A DNA stretch of 64,000 bases from Paenibacillus chitinolyticus NBRC 15660 (GCF_000739915.1 NZ_BBJT01000015.1:51273-115272), one strand, 5' to 3'. Counted from the first letter of the stretch, positions 1-8,714 are shown. Notes: generated from the letters alone by a model not told the origin. Numbers and translations: made by a program.

Positions 1-372
1 ATCAGCTCCAGTTGCACCTGTTGCCCCATCAGCTCCCGTGGCACCTGTCGCTCCATCGGCTCCCGTGGCTCCTGTTGCTCCATCAGCCCCTGTGGCACCT
101 GTCGCTCCATCAGCCCCAGTAGCGCCTGTTGCTCCATCGGCCCCCGTGGCTCCGGTCGCACCAGTCACTCCGGCCGCTCCGGTGGCACCTGTTGCTCCTG
201 TCGCTCCATCGGCTCCAGTAGCGCCTGTAGCTCCATCAGCCCCAGTAGCACCCGTTGCTCCATCGGCTCCATTTGCACCTGTTGCCCCATCAGCTCCCGT
301 GGCTCCCGTACTTCCAGCCGGGCCGGACGGGCCGGTCGGACCTGCGGGGCCCGTTGCCCCTGTCGCACCCGT
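1..372 (-). repeat. Collagen-coding 9/27-bp tandem repeats
   Basis: Tandem 9-bp units encode Gly-Ala-Thr or Gly-Ala-Asp, often in a 27-bp GAT-GAT-GAD higher-order period. The array continues past the left edge and is prone to length variation. Confidence 0.9.
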
Positions 373-867
373 AACGCCCGATGCGCTTGCACTTGCATTC
401 ACGACAAAGACTTCGTCCATCAATACGTTCGATGAATTTTGCAAAGGCGAAAGAGTCACCAGAAAAGAGGCATAGGCCGCATTCGCAGGGACCTCACCGG
501 TTACCTCATATAGCATTTTCCAGGATCCGGTTGCCACATCGGGAAGGGTTCCCTGCTGGATCGTGCTGGCTATTCCGTACGAAATGAACAAATACGAGGA
601 ATCATAGTAAGCCAGCGCTACGTTAACTTGCGGACTCGTTCCGGTTCCGGTTTTCGCGAAAGAGGCCGAAATCGAGTAGCTTTCTCCCGGCAAAGCAAAA
701 ACCGCCTGAACGATCCCCGCTCCTACATTTCCACCCGTCAGCAGGCAAGCATATGCGCCAACCTTGGGATTTGTACTCACCGCAACGGCATTATAGACTC
801 CCCAGGCATCCGTGCTTCCCAGCTCGAAGCCACCGTTTTGAATCAAATTGTTAAATAAAACGGTCAT
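1..867 (-). CDS. Collagen-like (Gly-X-Thr) repeat surface protein, 3' end outside window
   Basis: Partial; the frame is open from an ATG at 867 (SD GGAGG just upstream) to the window edge, 289 codons. Residues 1-160 or so form a beta-rich non-repetitive domain beginning [18 protein letters not shown], resembling the N-terminal domain (NTTRR-F1 type) found on Bacillales collagen-like proteins. From about position 380 to the edge the protein is a collagen-type triplet array, mostly GAT/GAD with a [13 protein letters not shown] block at the junction. Proteins of this type (BclA-like) are usually surface filaments of the exosporium, with Thr in the X-Y positions carrying glycans. The glycosyltransferase 78 bp upstream in the same direction fits that role. 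The C-terminal domain and total length cannot be seen. Family assignment is solid; spore location is inference. Confidence 0.85.
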   Translation of the reverse strand, partial: MTVLFNNLIQNGGFELGSTDAWGVYNAVAVSTNPKVGAYACLLTGGNVGAGIVQAVFALPGESYSISASFAKTGTGTSPQVNVALAYYDSSYLFISYGIASTIQQGTLPDVATGSWKMLYEVTGEVPANAAYASFLVTLSPLQNSSNVLMDEVFVVNASASASGVTGATGATGPAGPTGPSGPAGSTGATGADGATGANGADGATGATGADGATGATGADGATGATGATGAAGVTGATGATGADGATGATGADGATGATGADGATGATGADGATGATGADGATGATGAD

Positions 868-945
868 TACCTCACCTCCACTATTAATCTATTAACTGCG
901 GACGTATTCGGTTTGTAGAGTTACCCTGTGCAAAAAAATTCGGGC

Positions 946-1791
946 TCACGTCAAGCCCTCTTCTTCTCCTAGATGCACGAAATGCTTTTCGGGGCAAAAG
1001 GTTTTAACCTTCTCGACGATGAGGCTCGGATTGTAGCCCGTTTTTTCCAGTTCGACCGCAGAAACTTCCAAATTCCATTTATTTCGGAATATTTCCGCAT
1101 TGTAGAGGCCTTGTTCGTTCCAGGCGAGTCCATTGGCCGTAAAAGTCGCGTGACCGTGATGATGGACGTAAACGTCGCAGGCAGCCCACAAAATTTTTCC
1201 GCTAAGCCGGGCACGAAGGCAAAAATCGTCATCTTCATACCCGCCGGGGTAAAAACGCTCATCGAAGCCTCCGATGGTTTCAATCAGTTTTTTATGAAAA
1301 AGCATGCAAAAACCGATCAGCCGATGCGGATAAAAGCCGATTCCGATGTTTTGCTCTCTCCACTTGCGCGCAAACCGCTGCATCTCGTCCATGGTCTGAT
1401 AAGGGTCCGGCTGAATCCGCTGAATAGGCGCCACATTGCAGGAAACAGGTCCGACGATGCCGATGGTCCGGTCCCAACCGAGCCAGCCGCGCAGCCCTTC
1501 CAGCCAATTTTCCGTAACGACGACGTCGTTGTTCAGGAGCAGCAGATAGTCTCCCTTAGCCGCCCGGATTCCCTGGTTGCAGCCCCCGGCAAAGCCTTTA
1601 TTCACAGAGTTGGCAAGCACGGTCGCATTCCGGACCGTTGATAAATAAGCCAAAGTCCCGTCGGTCGATCCGTTATCCACAAAAATAAATTCGTACGGCA
1701 AAGACGTGTACTTTTGTACGCTTTCCACACAAGCCCGGGTATGCTTGAGCCCGTTCCGGGTCAATATAATAATCGAAGTCAAAGCTCCCAT
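946..1791 (-). CDS. Family 2 glycosyltransferase
   Basis: 281 aa, cytoplasmic GT-A fold enzyme that would transfer a sugar from a nucleotide-sugar donor. The N-terminus SIIILTRNG, the FVDNGSTDGT motif, the LLNNDV segment (metal-binding DXD region) and the acceptor-side GGYEDDDFCLRARLSG block are the standard GT2 (rhamnosyltransferase-like) landmarks. The ORF could start 29 codons earlier, but the ATG at 1791 has an AAGGAG seven bases upstream and starts directly at the conserved strand, so I chose it. It is transcribed toward the collagen-like gene 78 bp downstream. The likely acceptor is that Thr-rich repeat protein, or another surface polymer. Donor and acceptor specificity cannot be read from the sequence. 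Confidence 0.85.
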   Translation of the reverse strand: MGALTSIIILTRNGLKHTRACVESVQKYTSLPYEFIFVDNGSTDGTLAYLSTVRNATVLANSVNKGFAGGCNQGIRAAKGDYLLLLNNDVVVTENWLEGLRGWLGWDRTIGIVGPVSCNVAPIQRIQPDPYQTMDEMQRFARKWREQNIGIGFYPHRLIGFCMLFHKKLIETIGGFDERFYPGGYEDDDFCLRARLSGKILWAACDVYVHHHGHATFTANGLAWNEQGLYNAEIFRNKWNLEVSAVELEKTGYNPSLIVEKVKTFCPEKHFVHLGEEEGLT

Positions 1792-1942
1792 TCTCTCACT
1801 CCTTTTTCGGATCCCTGCTAGAATATGTGCGCGGATAAGAGACAGTTTGGGTCTTGAGAAAAACAAACTTTCGTACAAAAAAACTTCCGAAAAGAAGCCC
1901 TCTTTAACCCTCTTTTTAACCCGGAAATAGTTTCGGCCGGTT

Positions 1943-1971
1943 TTGATAAACTGTAACCATTATGGTAACTT
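1943..1971 (+). promoter_or_regulatory. Sigma-A promoter with palindromic operator before SDR gene
   Basis: TTGATA (1943-1948), 17-bp spacer, TAACTT (1966-1971). The spacer and -10 edge carry the perfect palindrome ACCATTATGGT (1956-1966), the kind of site bound by HxlR/MarR-type repressors. No such regulator is adjacent. Confidence 0.55.
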
Positions 1972-2017
1972 AGCTAAGAGAGCAAAGATCCCTCAAGGGA
2001 ATAAAGGAGAGACATTC

Positions 2018-2737
2018 ATGGAGCTTAAGAACAAAACGGCTATCATTACCGGGGCCGGCAAAGGAATCGGCAAAGCGGCCGCGGCCGCTCTTGCCAAAGA
2101 AGGCGTTAACCTCGGGCTTCTGGCCAGAAGCACAGCGGATCTGGAAGCCCTTCAGAAAGAGCTTTCCGGTACATACGGAGTCAACGTTTTCTATGCTTCC
2201 GCCGATATTTCGAAACCATCTGAAGTGCAGCAGGCCATCTCCTCCCTGACCGGAGAGCTCGGCCATGTCGATATTTTGATCAACAATGCGGGAATCGCCC
2301 AATTCGGCACGGTGGCGGATATGGACCCCGAGCAGTGGGAGCGCATTATTCAGGTCAACCTCATGGGAACCTACTATGTGACGCGTGCAGTCCTGCCGGG
2401 TATGATCCAGCAAAACAGCGGAAATATCATTAATGTGGCCTCTACGGCCGGAGAACGCGGTTTTGCAACCGGATCGGCTTACTGCGCCTCCAAATTCGGA
2501 GTTCTCGGTCTGACCGAAGCGCTTATGCAGGAAGTCCGCAAATCCAACATCCGTGTAACGGCGCTTACGCCAAGCACCGTCAATACCGATTTGGCGAGCA
2601 ATGCGGGCCTTAAAATCGGCGACGAAGACCGGATGATGCAGCCGGAAGACGTAGCGGAGCTGATTACTACCACGCTGAAGCTTCCTCCGCGTGTATTCAT
2701 CAAGACCGCCGGAATCTGGACAACCAATCCGCAGTAA
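2018..2737 (+). CDS. Short-chain dehydrogenase/reductase (3-ketoacyl-ACP reductase-like)
   Basis: 239 aa, single Rossmann domain of the classical SDR family. Visible motifs are TGAGKGIG (NADP-binding, residues about 11-18), NNAG near 85, the catalytic Ser in NVASTAG and the YCASK active site. The ATG at 2018 is preceded by AAAGGAGA at the right distance; the frame is open further upstream but without an SD. Classical SDRs of this length reduce carbonyls with NAD(P)H; B. subtilis relatives such as YvaG/FabG paralogues are poorly defined. It is a single-gene transcript, closed by a strong terminator. Substrate unknown. Confidence 0.85.
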   Translation: MELKNKTAIITGAGKGIGKAAAAALAKEGVNLGLLARSTADLEALQKELSGTYGVNVFYASADISKPSEVQQAISSLTGELGHVDILINNAGIAQFGTVADMDPEQWERIIQVNLMGTYYVTRAVLPGMIQQNSGNIINVASTAGERGFATGSAYCASKFGVLGLTEALMQEVRKSNIRVTALTPSTVNTDLASNAGLKIGDEDRMMQPEDVAELITTTLKLPPRVFIKTAGIWTTNPQ

Positions 2738-2800
2738 CGGCCGGTTTTAAGGCTTTTCCGGAAGTTCGGCCGGGCAGCCCCAAAAAACGGAAACCGCAAC

Positions 2801-2838
2801 AAGACCTCTTCCGTTCCAAAACGGAGGAGGTCTTTTGG
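2801..2838 (+). terminator. Rho-independent terminator after SDR
   Basis: 15-bp stem with one G-U pair (2801-2815 with 2820-2834), four-base loop, followed by a T-rich tail. Confidence 0.85.
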
Positions 2839-2954
2839 TTGATTTTCTCGTATTAAAAAAATAGCGGGAAGGTTAACTACATATAGGGTCAATAACTTAG
2901 TCCCCAAAATTTCAAGAGTTTATTTTGACAGTCGATTTAGGGAGGGAGCTTTAC

Positions 2955-3455
2955 ATGAGCGCAGCGGACGTGGACGTGAAAACATTCTTTTTCAAAGAAG
3001 ACGGCGACATTCCGAACCATCCCCATTTGCCCGTGCTTCTGTACAGCGGGGTTTTCTCGGAGAACGCAGAGCAGACGGAGAGGCTGTTTAACCGGCATAA
3101 CTGGCTGAACAGCTGGACCAACGGCGTGTTCGATTACCATCATTACCACAGCAACGCGCACGAGGTACTGGGCGTCATTAGCGGAAGCGCGGTAGTCCGG
3201 CTCGGCGGCGAGCATGGAGAGTCGGTAGAGCTGAGGACCGGCGATGTGGTCGTGCTGCCTGCCGGAACCGGGCACAAAAAGTTGTCGGGCAGCCCCGACT
3301 TCAAGATCGTAGGGGCCTATCCGGACGGCATGGAGCCCGACCTTCACAAAGAGAGCGCAACCCCCGCCATCCGGGAAAAAATCCGCAGCGTTCCCGTGCC
3401 AGACACCGATCCGGTTTTCGGTGAGGAGGGGCCGGTCCTCCGCTTGTGGAAATAA
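2955..3455 (+). CDS. Cupin-domain protein (YjlB-like)
   Basis: 166 aa, one cupin beta-barrel. The metal-binding motif 1 is seen in YHHYHSNAHEVLGVISG (residues about 61-77) and motif 2 in the LPAGTGHK segment (101-108). The overall pattern, with FFFKEDGDIPNHPHLP near the N-terminus, matches the B. subtilis YjlB family, whose function is not established. The start at 2955 is set by GGAGGG eight bases upstream. It is monocistronic, with its own terminator. An enzymatic (isomerase, dioxygenase) or sugar-binding role would be guesswork. Confidence 0.8.
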   Translation: MSAADVDVKTFFFKEDGDIPNHPHLPVLLYSGVFSENAEQTERLFNRHNWLNSWTNGVFDYHHYHSNAHEVLGVISGSAVVRLGGEHGESVELRTGDVVVLPAGTGHKKLSGSPDFKIVGAYPDGMEPDLHKESATPAIREKIRSVPVPDTDPVFGEEGPVLRLWK

Positions 3456-3497
3456 AAAGAACGGACCGGGTATGGAGATGCCGGTCCGTTCTTTTTA
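3455..3497. terminator. Bidirectional terminator
   Basis: AAAAAGAACGGACCGG pairs with CCGGTCCGTTCTTTTT around a short loop. It serves the cupin gene on the plus strand and can end the helicase transcript on the minus strand. Confidence 0.85.
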
Positions 3498-3504
3498 TGA
3501 GATT

Positions 3505-3740
3505 CTATGCGCATGAGCGATTCCGGTCGGATTGCGGGAGTGCCGTAGACGCCGTTAGCGACGCGCTGACGTTGCTCCGGCAGCTATTCCCGCCGGAGTA
3601 CGAGCGGCTTAGGCGGTGGCCGCAGAGCGGGCAGGCTTCGGCCTCCGCATCGGGTCCGGGCCGCCCCGGGACGGCCCGCCGGTCAGCGGGCAAGCCTTCG
3701 CCGGCAGCTCGGCCCGGCAGCGGGCCCCACTCCGGCGCCC
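3505..3740 (-). pseudogene. Possible displaced C-terminal tail of the helicase
   Basis: Directly after the helicase TGA, the same frame reads a CRAELPAKACPL-type ribbon fragment before a second stop. The neighbouring frame reads EACPLCGHRLSRSYSGG and stays open to 3505, right against the terminator. This looks like former zinc-ribbon repeats knocked out of frame. It is not an independent gene: no SD or start was found. Confidence 0.35.
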
Positions 3741-6077
3741 TCAACGGCCGGCCGTGCGCACGGCCGTTTCCCGGCGGCCCGCCGTCATCGGCGCCCCGCA
3801 CAGCGGGCAGGCCTTGACCGGCGCACCGGAGGCCTTGCCCGCTGCGGGTTCGCCGGCGGCGATCCGCACCCAGGCGTTGCAGCCCGGCCCGGTGCAGAGC
3901 CACGCGGGCACCGTCTCCGTGCGTACCGGCGCGGCCGGTGCGCTTCGCTCCGGTGCCCGGCCGGACGCCGCCGCGGTGCGGCTCACCGCCGTGACGGTCC
4001 GCTTGCCGGAGGACGGCTGCGCGCGCCGGCCGGAAGCCGGCGTATCGCCGCTCCGCCCCGTAAAAGCGGACAACACGAACCGCGAGACGCCCGCCTTTCT
4101 TCCCCTGTACAGGGAAGGCGAGCTTACGATGAGCTCCTCGCGGGCCCGGGTCACGGCCACGTAGGCGAGGCGCCGTTCCTCTTCGAGATCGGCGGCGCCG
4201 TCCACCGCTTTCGGGTCAAGTACGGAGCTGTGGGGCAGGCTGCCCTCGCAGGCACCGATCAGGACGACCACCGGAAACTCCAATCCTTTGGAACGGTGAA
4301 TGGTCATCAACGCGACCCGGTTGCCCTGTTCCTCGGAGAGATGGCGGCCGCTCTGCCTGCTCCGGGACAGCACATCGTCCACGAATAAGACGAACTCGGC
4401 CGTGGTGCGAAACCGTTCCGCCGACGTTTCCAGTTCGTCCAGCATCTCCTTGAGCATTTCCTTGTGCTGGGTCGGTTGCTTCCGCCCATCCGTCTCGACA
4501 TAGGCGTCGTAGAAATGCACGCGCATTTTGCGGATCGCGTCTATGGGCTTCAGCTTCTTCAGCTCCCGGATCAGTTCCAGCCTAGTCTGGATCTTCTCTA
4601 TCTGGAAGTCCTTCTTGTCCGGCATGGACAGCAGATGAACCAGCGGCCCTTTCTTCGGCTGCCGCGCCTCCTGCTGGCGGATATACGCCATCCCGTGCTC
4701 GCGGTTGATGTACAGGGATGGCAGTACTCCCTCCATCGCCTCGAAGTCGCGGCGGTTCAGAGACAGACGCATATGATCGAGAACGGGCTTAATCAGCCAA
4801 TGCTCGTACAGCAGCTGCCCGTCCCCGTAATCGATATAGGGGATTTCGCGCAGAACGAGCTGCTCCAGCAGAGCCCGATTGTTACTTGCGGAGCGATAAA
4901 GCACGGCGTAATCCCCGTAACTCCGTTTCCCCCGCTCCACATCCTGCCGGATACGGGTGAGGACGATTTCCGCCTCCTCGTCAGTCGTTAGCGGGCGGAT
5001 GTACTGGGGCCGGGCACTGCCTGCGTTCGCGGCTTTCAGCGTCTTCACCCGCCGCATCTTGTTGTGCCGGATGATTTCGTTCCCGAGCCCGACGATGGAT
5101 GCCCCCGAGCGGTAATTAATCGCCAGCGTGATCACCTTGGCGGACGGGAACTCCTTTTCGAAATGAAGAATAAATTCACTCCGCGCCCCGTTAAACGAAT
5201 AAATCGTCTGATCGTCATCCCCCACCACCATCAAATGATTCTGCGGCGACGCAATCATGCGGATCAGCTCGTACTGGATGCCGTTCGTGTCCTGGAACTC
5301 GTCCACCATGACATACTGGAAACGGTTTTGCAGCGAGCGCAGCAGGCTCTCGTTCTCCTTCAGCATCCGGTACGCCCGGAGAAGCACGTCGTCGAAGTCG
5401 ATTTTGGCGTTGGCCCGCTTCCACTCTTCATAGCGGATCAGGATGCTGCGGATTTCCTTCTCTTCCTTCGTCTGCTGCGGGAGACCCTGCAGCTCCGTAC
5501 GGTTCATTTTATAAGAGGAAAGCAGCGTCAGAAGCGTCTCGGGCTGATACGTATCGGGAATGCCCAGCTCCCGCATAATCTGCTTGAGCAGGATGTGCTG
5601 CCTGCGCGTCTCGTTAAAAATCTCTTCTTGGACGCCTTGGCTCCTTATGACCCGCAGAAAAAAAGAGTGAAACGTCCGCGCTTGAAGCCGGGAAGCTTCC
5701 TGGGCCGTTATTCCCGGCAGTGCGGCGATGCGTTCTCTCATTTCGGCGGCGGCTTTGCTGGAAAACGTGACAAGCAAAATGCTCGCCGCCCGGATCCCAC
5801 GCACCGCGAGCAGATAACCCGTCTGGCAGACGAGCACGGACGTCTTGCCCGAACCGGCGCCCGCCAGCGTGAGCAGCGGTCCTTCGAAGTGTCTCACCGC
5901 CCGGATCTGAGGCTCGTTCAGGGCGATGCCCTGCGCCTCCAGGCGGCGGAAGTAAAAAGCGTCCCGTTCTCCGTCCGGGACCAGTTCTCTGCTTGTATGT
6001 GCGGAAGCCATGACGGCTTGCGGAATGTTCGTGTGTCCCGTACCCGGAGGCACGGTGTAAAAAGGGGCCTGACTCAA
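3741..6077 (-). CDS. UvrD/Rep-like superfamily 1 ATP-dependent DNA helicase
   Basis: 778 aa. Helicase motifs appear in order: AGAGSGKT (motif I, about residue 75), TFSSKAAAEMRERI (Ia), DEFQDTN (II), GDDDQTIYSFNGA (III), INYRS (IV), TIHRSKGLEFPVV (V) and AYVAVTRA (VI). The C-terminus carries a zinc-ribbon-like CTGPGC...CPLCGAPM segment after a very GC-rich linker. The start is TTG at 6077, with AAGGTGA seven bases upstream. Such UvrD-like enzymes unwind 3'-to-5' in repair or fork rescue. The stop at 3741 falls about 240 bp before the shared terminator, and ribbon-like sequence continues past it in the same and in a neighbouring frame, so the tail may be truncated by mutation or a sequence error (see findings). 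Confidence 0.88.
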   Translation of the reverse strand: MSQAPFYTVPPGTGHTNIPQAVMASAHTSRELVPDGERDAFYFRRLEAQGIALNEPQIRAVRHFEGPLLTLAGAGSGKTSVLVCQTGYLLAVRGIRAASILLVTFSSKAAAEMRERIAALPGITAQEASRLQARTFHSFFLRVIRSQGVQEEIFNETRRQHILLKQIMRELGIPDTYQPETLLTLLSSYKMNRTELQGLPQQTKEEKEIRSILIRYEEWKRANAKIDFDDVLLRAYRMLKENESLLRSLQNRFQYVMVDEFQDTNGIQYELIRMIASPQNHLMVVGDDDQTIYSFNGARSEFILHFEKEFPSAKVITLAINYRSGASIVGLGNEIIRHNKMRRVKTLKAANAGSARPQYIRPLTTDEEAEIVLTRIRQDVERGKRSYGDYAVLYRSASNNRALLEQLVLREIPYIDYGDGQLLYEHWLIKPVLDHMRLSLNRRDFEAMEGVLPSLYINREHGMAYIRQQEARQPKKGPLVHLLSMPDKKDFQIEKIQTRLELIRELKKLKPIDAIRKMRVHFYDAYVETDGRKQPTQHKEMLKEMLDELETSAERFRTTAEFVLFVDDVLSRSRQSGRHLSEEQGNRVALMTIHRSKGLEFPVVVLIGACEGSLPHSSVLDPKAVDGAADLEEERRLAYVAVTRAREELIVSSPSLYRGRKAGVSRFVLSAFTGRSGDTPASGRRAQPSSGKRTVTAVSRTAAASGRAPERSAPAAPVRTETVPAWLCTGPGCNAWVRIAAGEPAAGKASGAPVKACPLCGAPMTAGRRETAVRTAGR

Positions 6078-6549
6078 AACCGTTCACCTTCAAATTCTGT
6101 CTTTTTTGTCCTCTAAGCTGCTCTGTGCAAGCATTGCCGCAAAGCTCACCCTAGAACTATACCACTCCCCGGGCGATGAGAATACACTCCGATAACAATT
6201 TGTAACATAACTGCAATCCAGTTTTCATCTTCCTTTAATATAAAAGCCCTATACTAAAACTCGACCCCCTTTTAATAAATAAATCTTAAGACCCGCGGCC
6301 CGTTGCTGCGGGTCTCTTTCTTTTCAAAATTGGATCGCCTATCCATTTTTTTCGTTCCTACGGAAACAATTCGGCCAAACTCCCCGAACAGTATAAAAGA
6401 CGGGCCGGAATCAAGCCGGCCCCTGTCACTCCCCTGCAGCCGCCGATAAGCGTGGGCGGACGCTTTTGATGACCATCGTAGGCCCTAAAGTCCCTATCGC
6501 ACGTACACAAAACGTGGTCATAAAAACAAGAGGAGGTTTTCCTTCAACC
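6078..6549. other. Divergent intergenic region, 472 bp
   Basis: Lies between the leftward helicase and the rightward cell-wall hydrolase. It is AT-rich near 6170-6290 with a TATACT at about 6250. It contains a terminator-like hairpin (6290-6325) and a second GC hairpin without a T-tract (GGGCCGG at 6402 pairing to 6422). No protein-coding start with an SD was found inside. Confidence 0.6.
6290..6325 (+). terminator. Orphan terminator-like hairpin in a divergent promoter region
   Basis: GACCCGC pairs with GCGGGTC, followed by TCTTTCTTTT. No gene ends here on the plus strand, so it either ends a short non-coding transcript or attenuates the hydrolase gene. Confidence 0.5.
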
Positions 6550-7191
6550 ATGAAAAAAATGCCTATACTTTTATCTGCCGCCGCATGCGCCATCGGCCTT
6601 GTCAGCACGGCCCCTTCGGCCTCGGCCATGTCCTTGGCCAAGGGAACCCAGAGCGAGCACGTTCTGGACCTGCAGGAGCGGCTTGACGCGCTCGGTTACT
6701 TTGACGCGGGCGTCACCGGCTACTACGGAATGAAAACCGCGGAGTCCGTGAAAAAATTCCAGCGCGCTTACGGTCTTCCCATCGACGGCGAAGCCGACTC
6801 GAAGACCCTCGGCAAGCTGGAGAAAGCGGCCGTGCCGAAGCAGAACGCCCTGGAGCAGATGGCGCGCATCATTTATTCCGAGGCCCGCGGCGAGTCCTAC
6901 CAGGGACAGGTTGCGATCGGCGCCGTCGTCATCAACCGCGTGCAATCCAACCAGTTCCCGGATTCCATTCCGGGCGTCATTCACCAGCCGGGGCAATTTT
7001 CCGCCGTCCGGGACGGCCAGTACTGGCTGAAGCCTAACGAAACGGCTTACAAAGCGGCACGCGCCGCTCTGAACGGCTCCGATCCGACCGGGGGCGCGCT
7101 GTTTTACTACAATCCGGACGTTGCCACTTCGTCCTGGAGCAAATCGCGTCCGAAAACGGCCGTGATCGGAAACCACGTCTTCACGGACTGA
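6550..7191 (+). CDS. Secreted cell-wall hydrolase with peptidoglycan-binding domain (SleB/CwlJ type)
   Basis: 213 aa. A signal peptide (MKKMPILLSAAACAIGLVS..., cleavage after ASA near residue 26) is followed by a PG_binding_1 domain (about 33-88, HVLDLQERLDALGYFDAG...KKFQRAYGLP). A Hydrolase_2 catalytic domain (about 105-213) contains ARIIYSEARGE, where the Glu is the expected catalytic residue, and the QFSAV..GQ region. This is the architecture of SleB, the spore cortex lytic transglycosylase, and of vegetative YkvT-like relatives. The start ATG at 6550 has AGGAGG 13 bases upstream, slightly far. It is monocistronic. Whether it works in germination or vegetative wall turnover cannot be decided; absence of a neighbouring ypeB argues weakly against a true sleB. 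Confidence 0.85.
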   Translation: MKKMPILLSAAACAIGLVSTAPSASAMSLAKGTQSEHVLDLQERLDALGYFDAGVTGYYGMKTAESVKKFQRAYGLPIDGEADSKTLGKLEKAAVPKQNALEQMARIIYSEARGESYQGQVAIGAVVINRVQSNQFPDSIPGVIHQPGQFSAVRDGQYWLKPNETAYKAARAALNGSDPTGGALFYYNPDVATSSWSKSRPKTAVIGNHVFTD

Positions 7192-7240
7192 TCGAGCTTT
7201 CATCATACAGGGCATCACCTACACAGGTCCCCGCACGCTA

Positions 7241-7288
7241 AAAAGCCAACTTTGCCCCGACCACGCAAAGTTGGCTCTTTCCTTTTTA
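7241..7288. terminator. Bidirectional terminator between convergent genes
   Basis: AGCCAACTTTG (7244) pairs with CAAAGTTGGCT (7265), with A-tract before and T-tract after. Confidence 0.85.
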
Positions 7289-7295
7289 TTCGGCT

Positions 7296-8714
7296 TTACT
7301 GCATGGGCAGCCAGCTTACTTTCCAAATGCCTGCTTTGTTGCGGGTCAGACTGAACGCTTGTTTGTCCTCCGGTGAAGGTGAACCGGACCCCCGCTTCGT
7401 CATGACAATGTACGCGGAATCCCCGCTGATTTCCTGGTACAGCGTGTAGTCCTTCCGCAAGACGTCCCATTTCTGTTTCGCCTGTTTATCCGCATCCGGT
7501 TCCCTGCCGATATCGCTCAGGTATTCTTCCCGGCCGGGCGTCGCGTAATCGCTGCCCTTAATCAGAAGGGCATAGACCGTTTCCCAGTCCCCTTTTTCCG
7601 AAGCCATCACGTAATAGCGGAAAATATCAATCGGCTCCAGCCCTTTGAGCCGGTCGTCCGTTCGGGTTTTGGTGAAGTCTTCGTAGCGGTTCAACATTTC
7701 CTCCTGGGTGAAATACCACTGAGGGTCTGTGTCTTCCTTACGTTCCAGCCCCAGAAACGGATTCGGGAGAAAATCCGATTTATTGATTTTTGCCGTATAA
7801 GTGCTTTGAGAACGGATCCTGTAAAACCCGTCCGCTTCCCCTTCGATCACAATTCTTGCGCCCGGGTGCAGGTAGGCCGGCGTACCGGAAGGGGACAAAG
7901 CCTCGACCCTTTCTTTGAGCAATCCTTCTTGTGCAACGGAAGAATCGTAGACTCCCACGTTCTCTTTGGGCACCCACTTATCCCCCACATATTTGCGGCC
8001 GTCATAGGAGAACACATTTACGCAAACCCAATCCCTGTAGTCTCTTATGACTTCAACCACTCTGCCGTACTTCAAAACGCCGCCGGAAGGCTTCGGTTCT
8101 CCGGGATACAGCGAAAAGTTGACATCCTGCATAATAACGCCGTAATAGGGAGCCGTCATCGTCACGACGGGCCTTTCCCTCAAAAACTGGCTCAGCCGCA
8201 CTTCCTTAAGCCGCTTCTCCGCGTCTTTGTTCAGGTACCATTCCGGAATCCAGCGCTTCTCACCGATTTTTACGAACCCGTTCCGCTTCTCCAGAACCGT
8301 AACGGCGTTCTCGGAATTTACCGTCGTCTCCGTTTCCTCATCGCCAAAAGCTTTTGGCTCGGACACGACTGCCGCGTCTCCTTTGAGATAGAACGTCCCC
8401 GTCTCCTGCTGCAAAGGAGGCACAGTCGCCTGCGGCGGCTCCGTCGGCTTCACGAACCCGGACCATGCCTTGGTTACGGCGGGCTCCAGTTCCCCCCGGA
8501 ACAGGAACGCGGCTGCCGCCACGCACAAGAACACAGCCGCCAATACGGGCAGCGTCCTTCTTCTTTTGGGAATGGTCAGCTTACGCACACGGCCGCCCGG
8601 CGCGGATTCCGCCGTCTTTTGCTCGATGCGGTATATATCGTCCATCGTGAAGGTTTTTCTTGTAAAAGGTCCCGATTTCAGCTTGTCGTACCATTCCGGC
8701 TTAGGCCCGTTCAT
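7296..8714 (-). CDS. Single-pass membrane protein with SH3-like extracellular repeats, putative anti-sigma partner
   Basis: 472 aa. A cytoplasmic segment of about 50 residues rich in Lys/Arg is followed by one TM helix (LPVLAAVFLCVAAAAFLF) and a large extracytoplasmic part. The latter has three beta-rich, SH3b-like stretches (around TGTFYLKGDAAVVSEP, RPVVTMTAPYYGVIM and PAYLHPGARIVIEGEADGFY) and a C-terminal region, possibly NTF2-like, ending in KVSWLPMQ. Its start overlaps the stop of the ECF sigma gene by 14 bp, so the two are translationally coupled. That position is typical of anti-sigma factors, but I see no zinc-finger ZAS motif. Anti-sigma role is inferred from context only; an envelope-stress sensor is the best guess. 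Confidence 0.7.
   Translation of the reverse strand: MNGPKPEWYDKLKSGPFTRKTFTMDDIYRIEQKTAESAPGGRVRKLTIPKRRRTLPVLAAVFLCVAAAAFLFRGELEPAVTKAWSGFVKPTEPPQATVPPLQQETGTFYLKGDAAVVSEPKAFGDEETETTVNSENAVTVLEKRNGFVKIGEKRWIPEWYLNKDAEKRLKEVRLSQFLRERPVVTMTAPYYGVIMQDVNFSLYPGEPKPSGGVLKYGRVVEVIRDYRDWVCVNVFSYDGRKYVGDKWVPKENVGVYDSSVAQEGLLKERVEALSPSGTPAYLHPGARIVIEGEADGFYRIRSQSTYTAKINKSDFLPNPFLGLERKEDTDPQWYFTQEEMLNRYEDFTKTRTDDRLKGLEPIDIFRYYVMASEKGDWETVYALLIKGSDYATPGREEYLSDIGREPDADKQAKQKWDVLRKDYTLYQEISGDSAYIVMTKRGSGSPSPEDKQAFSLTRNKAGIWKVSWLPMQ

Noticed and set aside
1..372. CRISPR-like regular repeats
   Set aside because: The period is 9/27 bp without unique spacers and encodes Gly-X-Y, so it is a coding repeat.
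38..475. Plus-strand ORF of Ala-Pro-Val/Ser repeats
   Set aside because: It is the antisense reading of the collagen-like triplet array; the minus frame has a proper SD, a folded N-terminal domain and continuous Gly-X-Y.
5064..6116. 350-aa plus-strand ORF opposite the helicase
   Set aside because: Lies fully antisense to conserved helicase motifs, has no SD and no recognisable domain.
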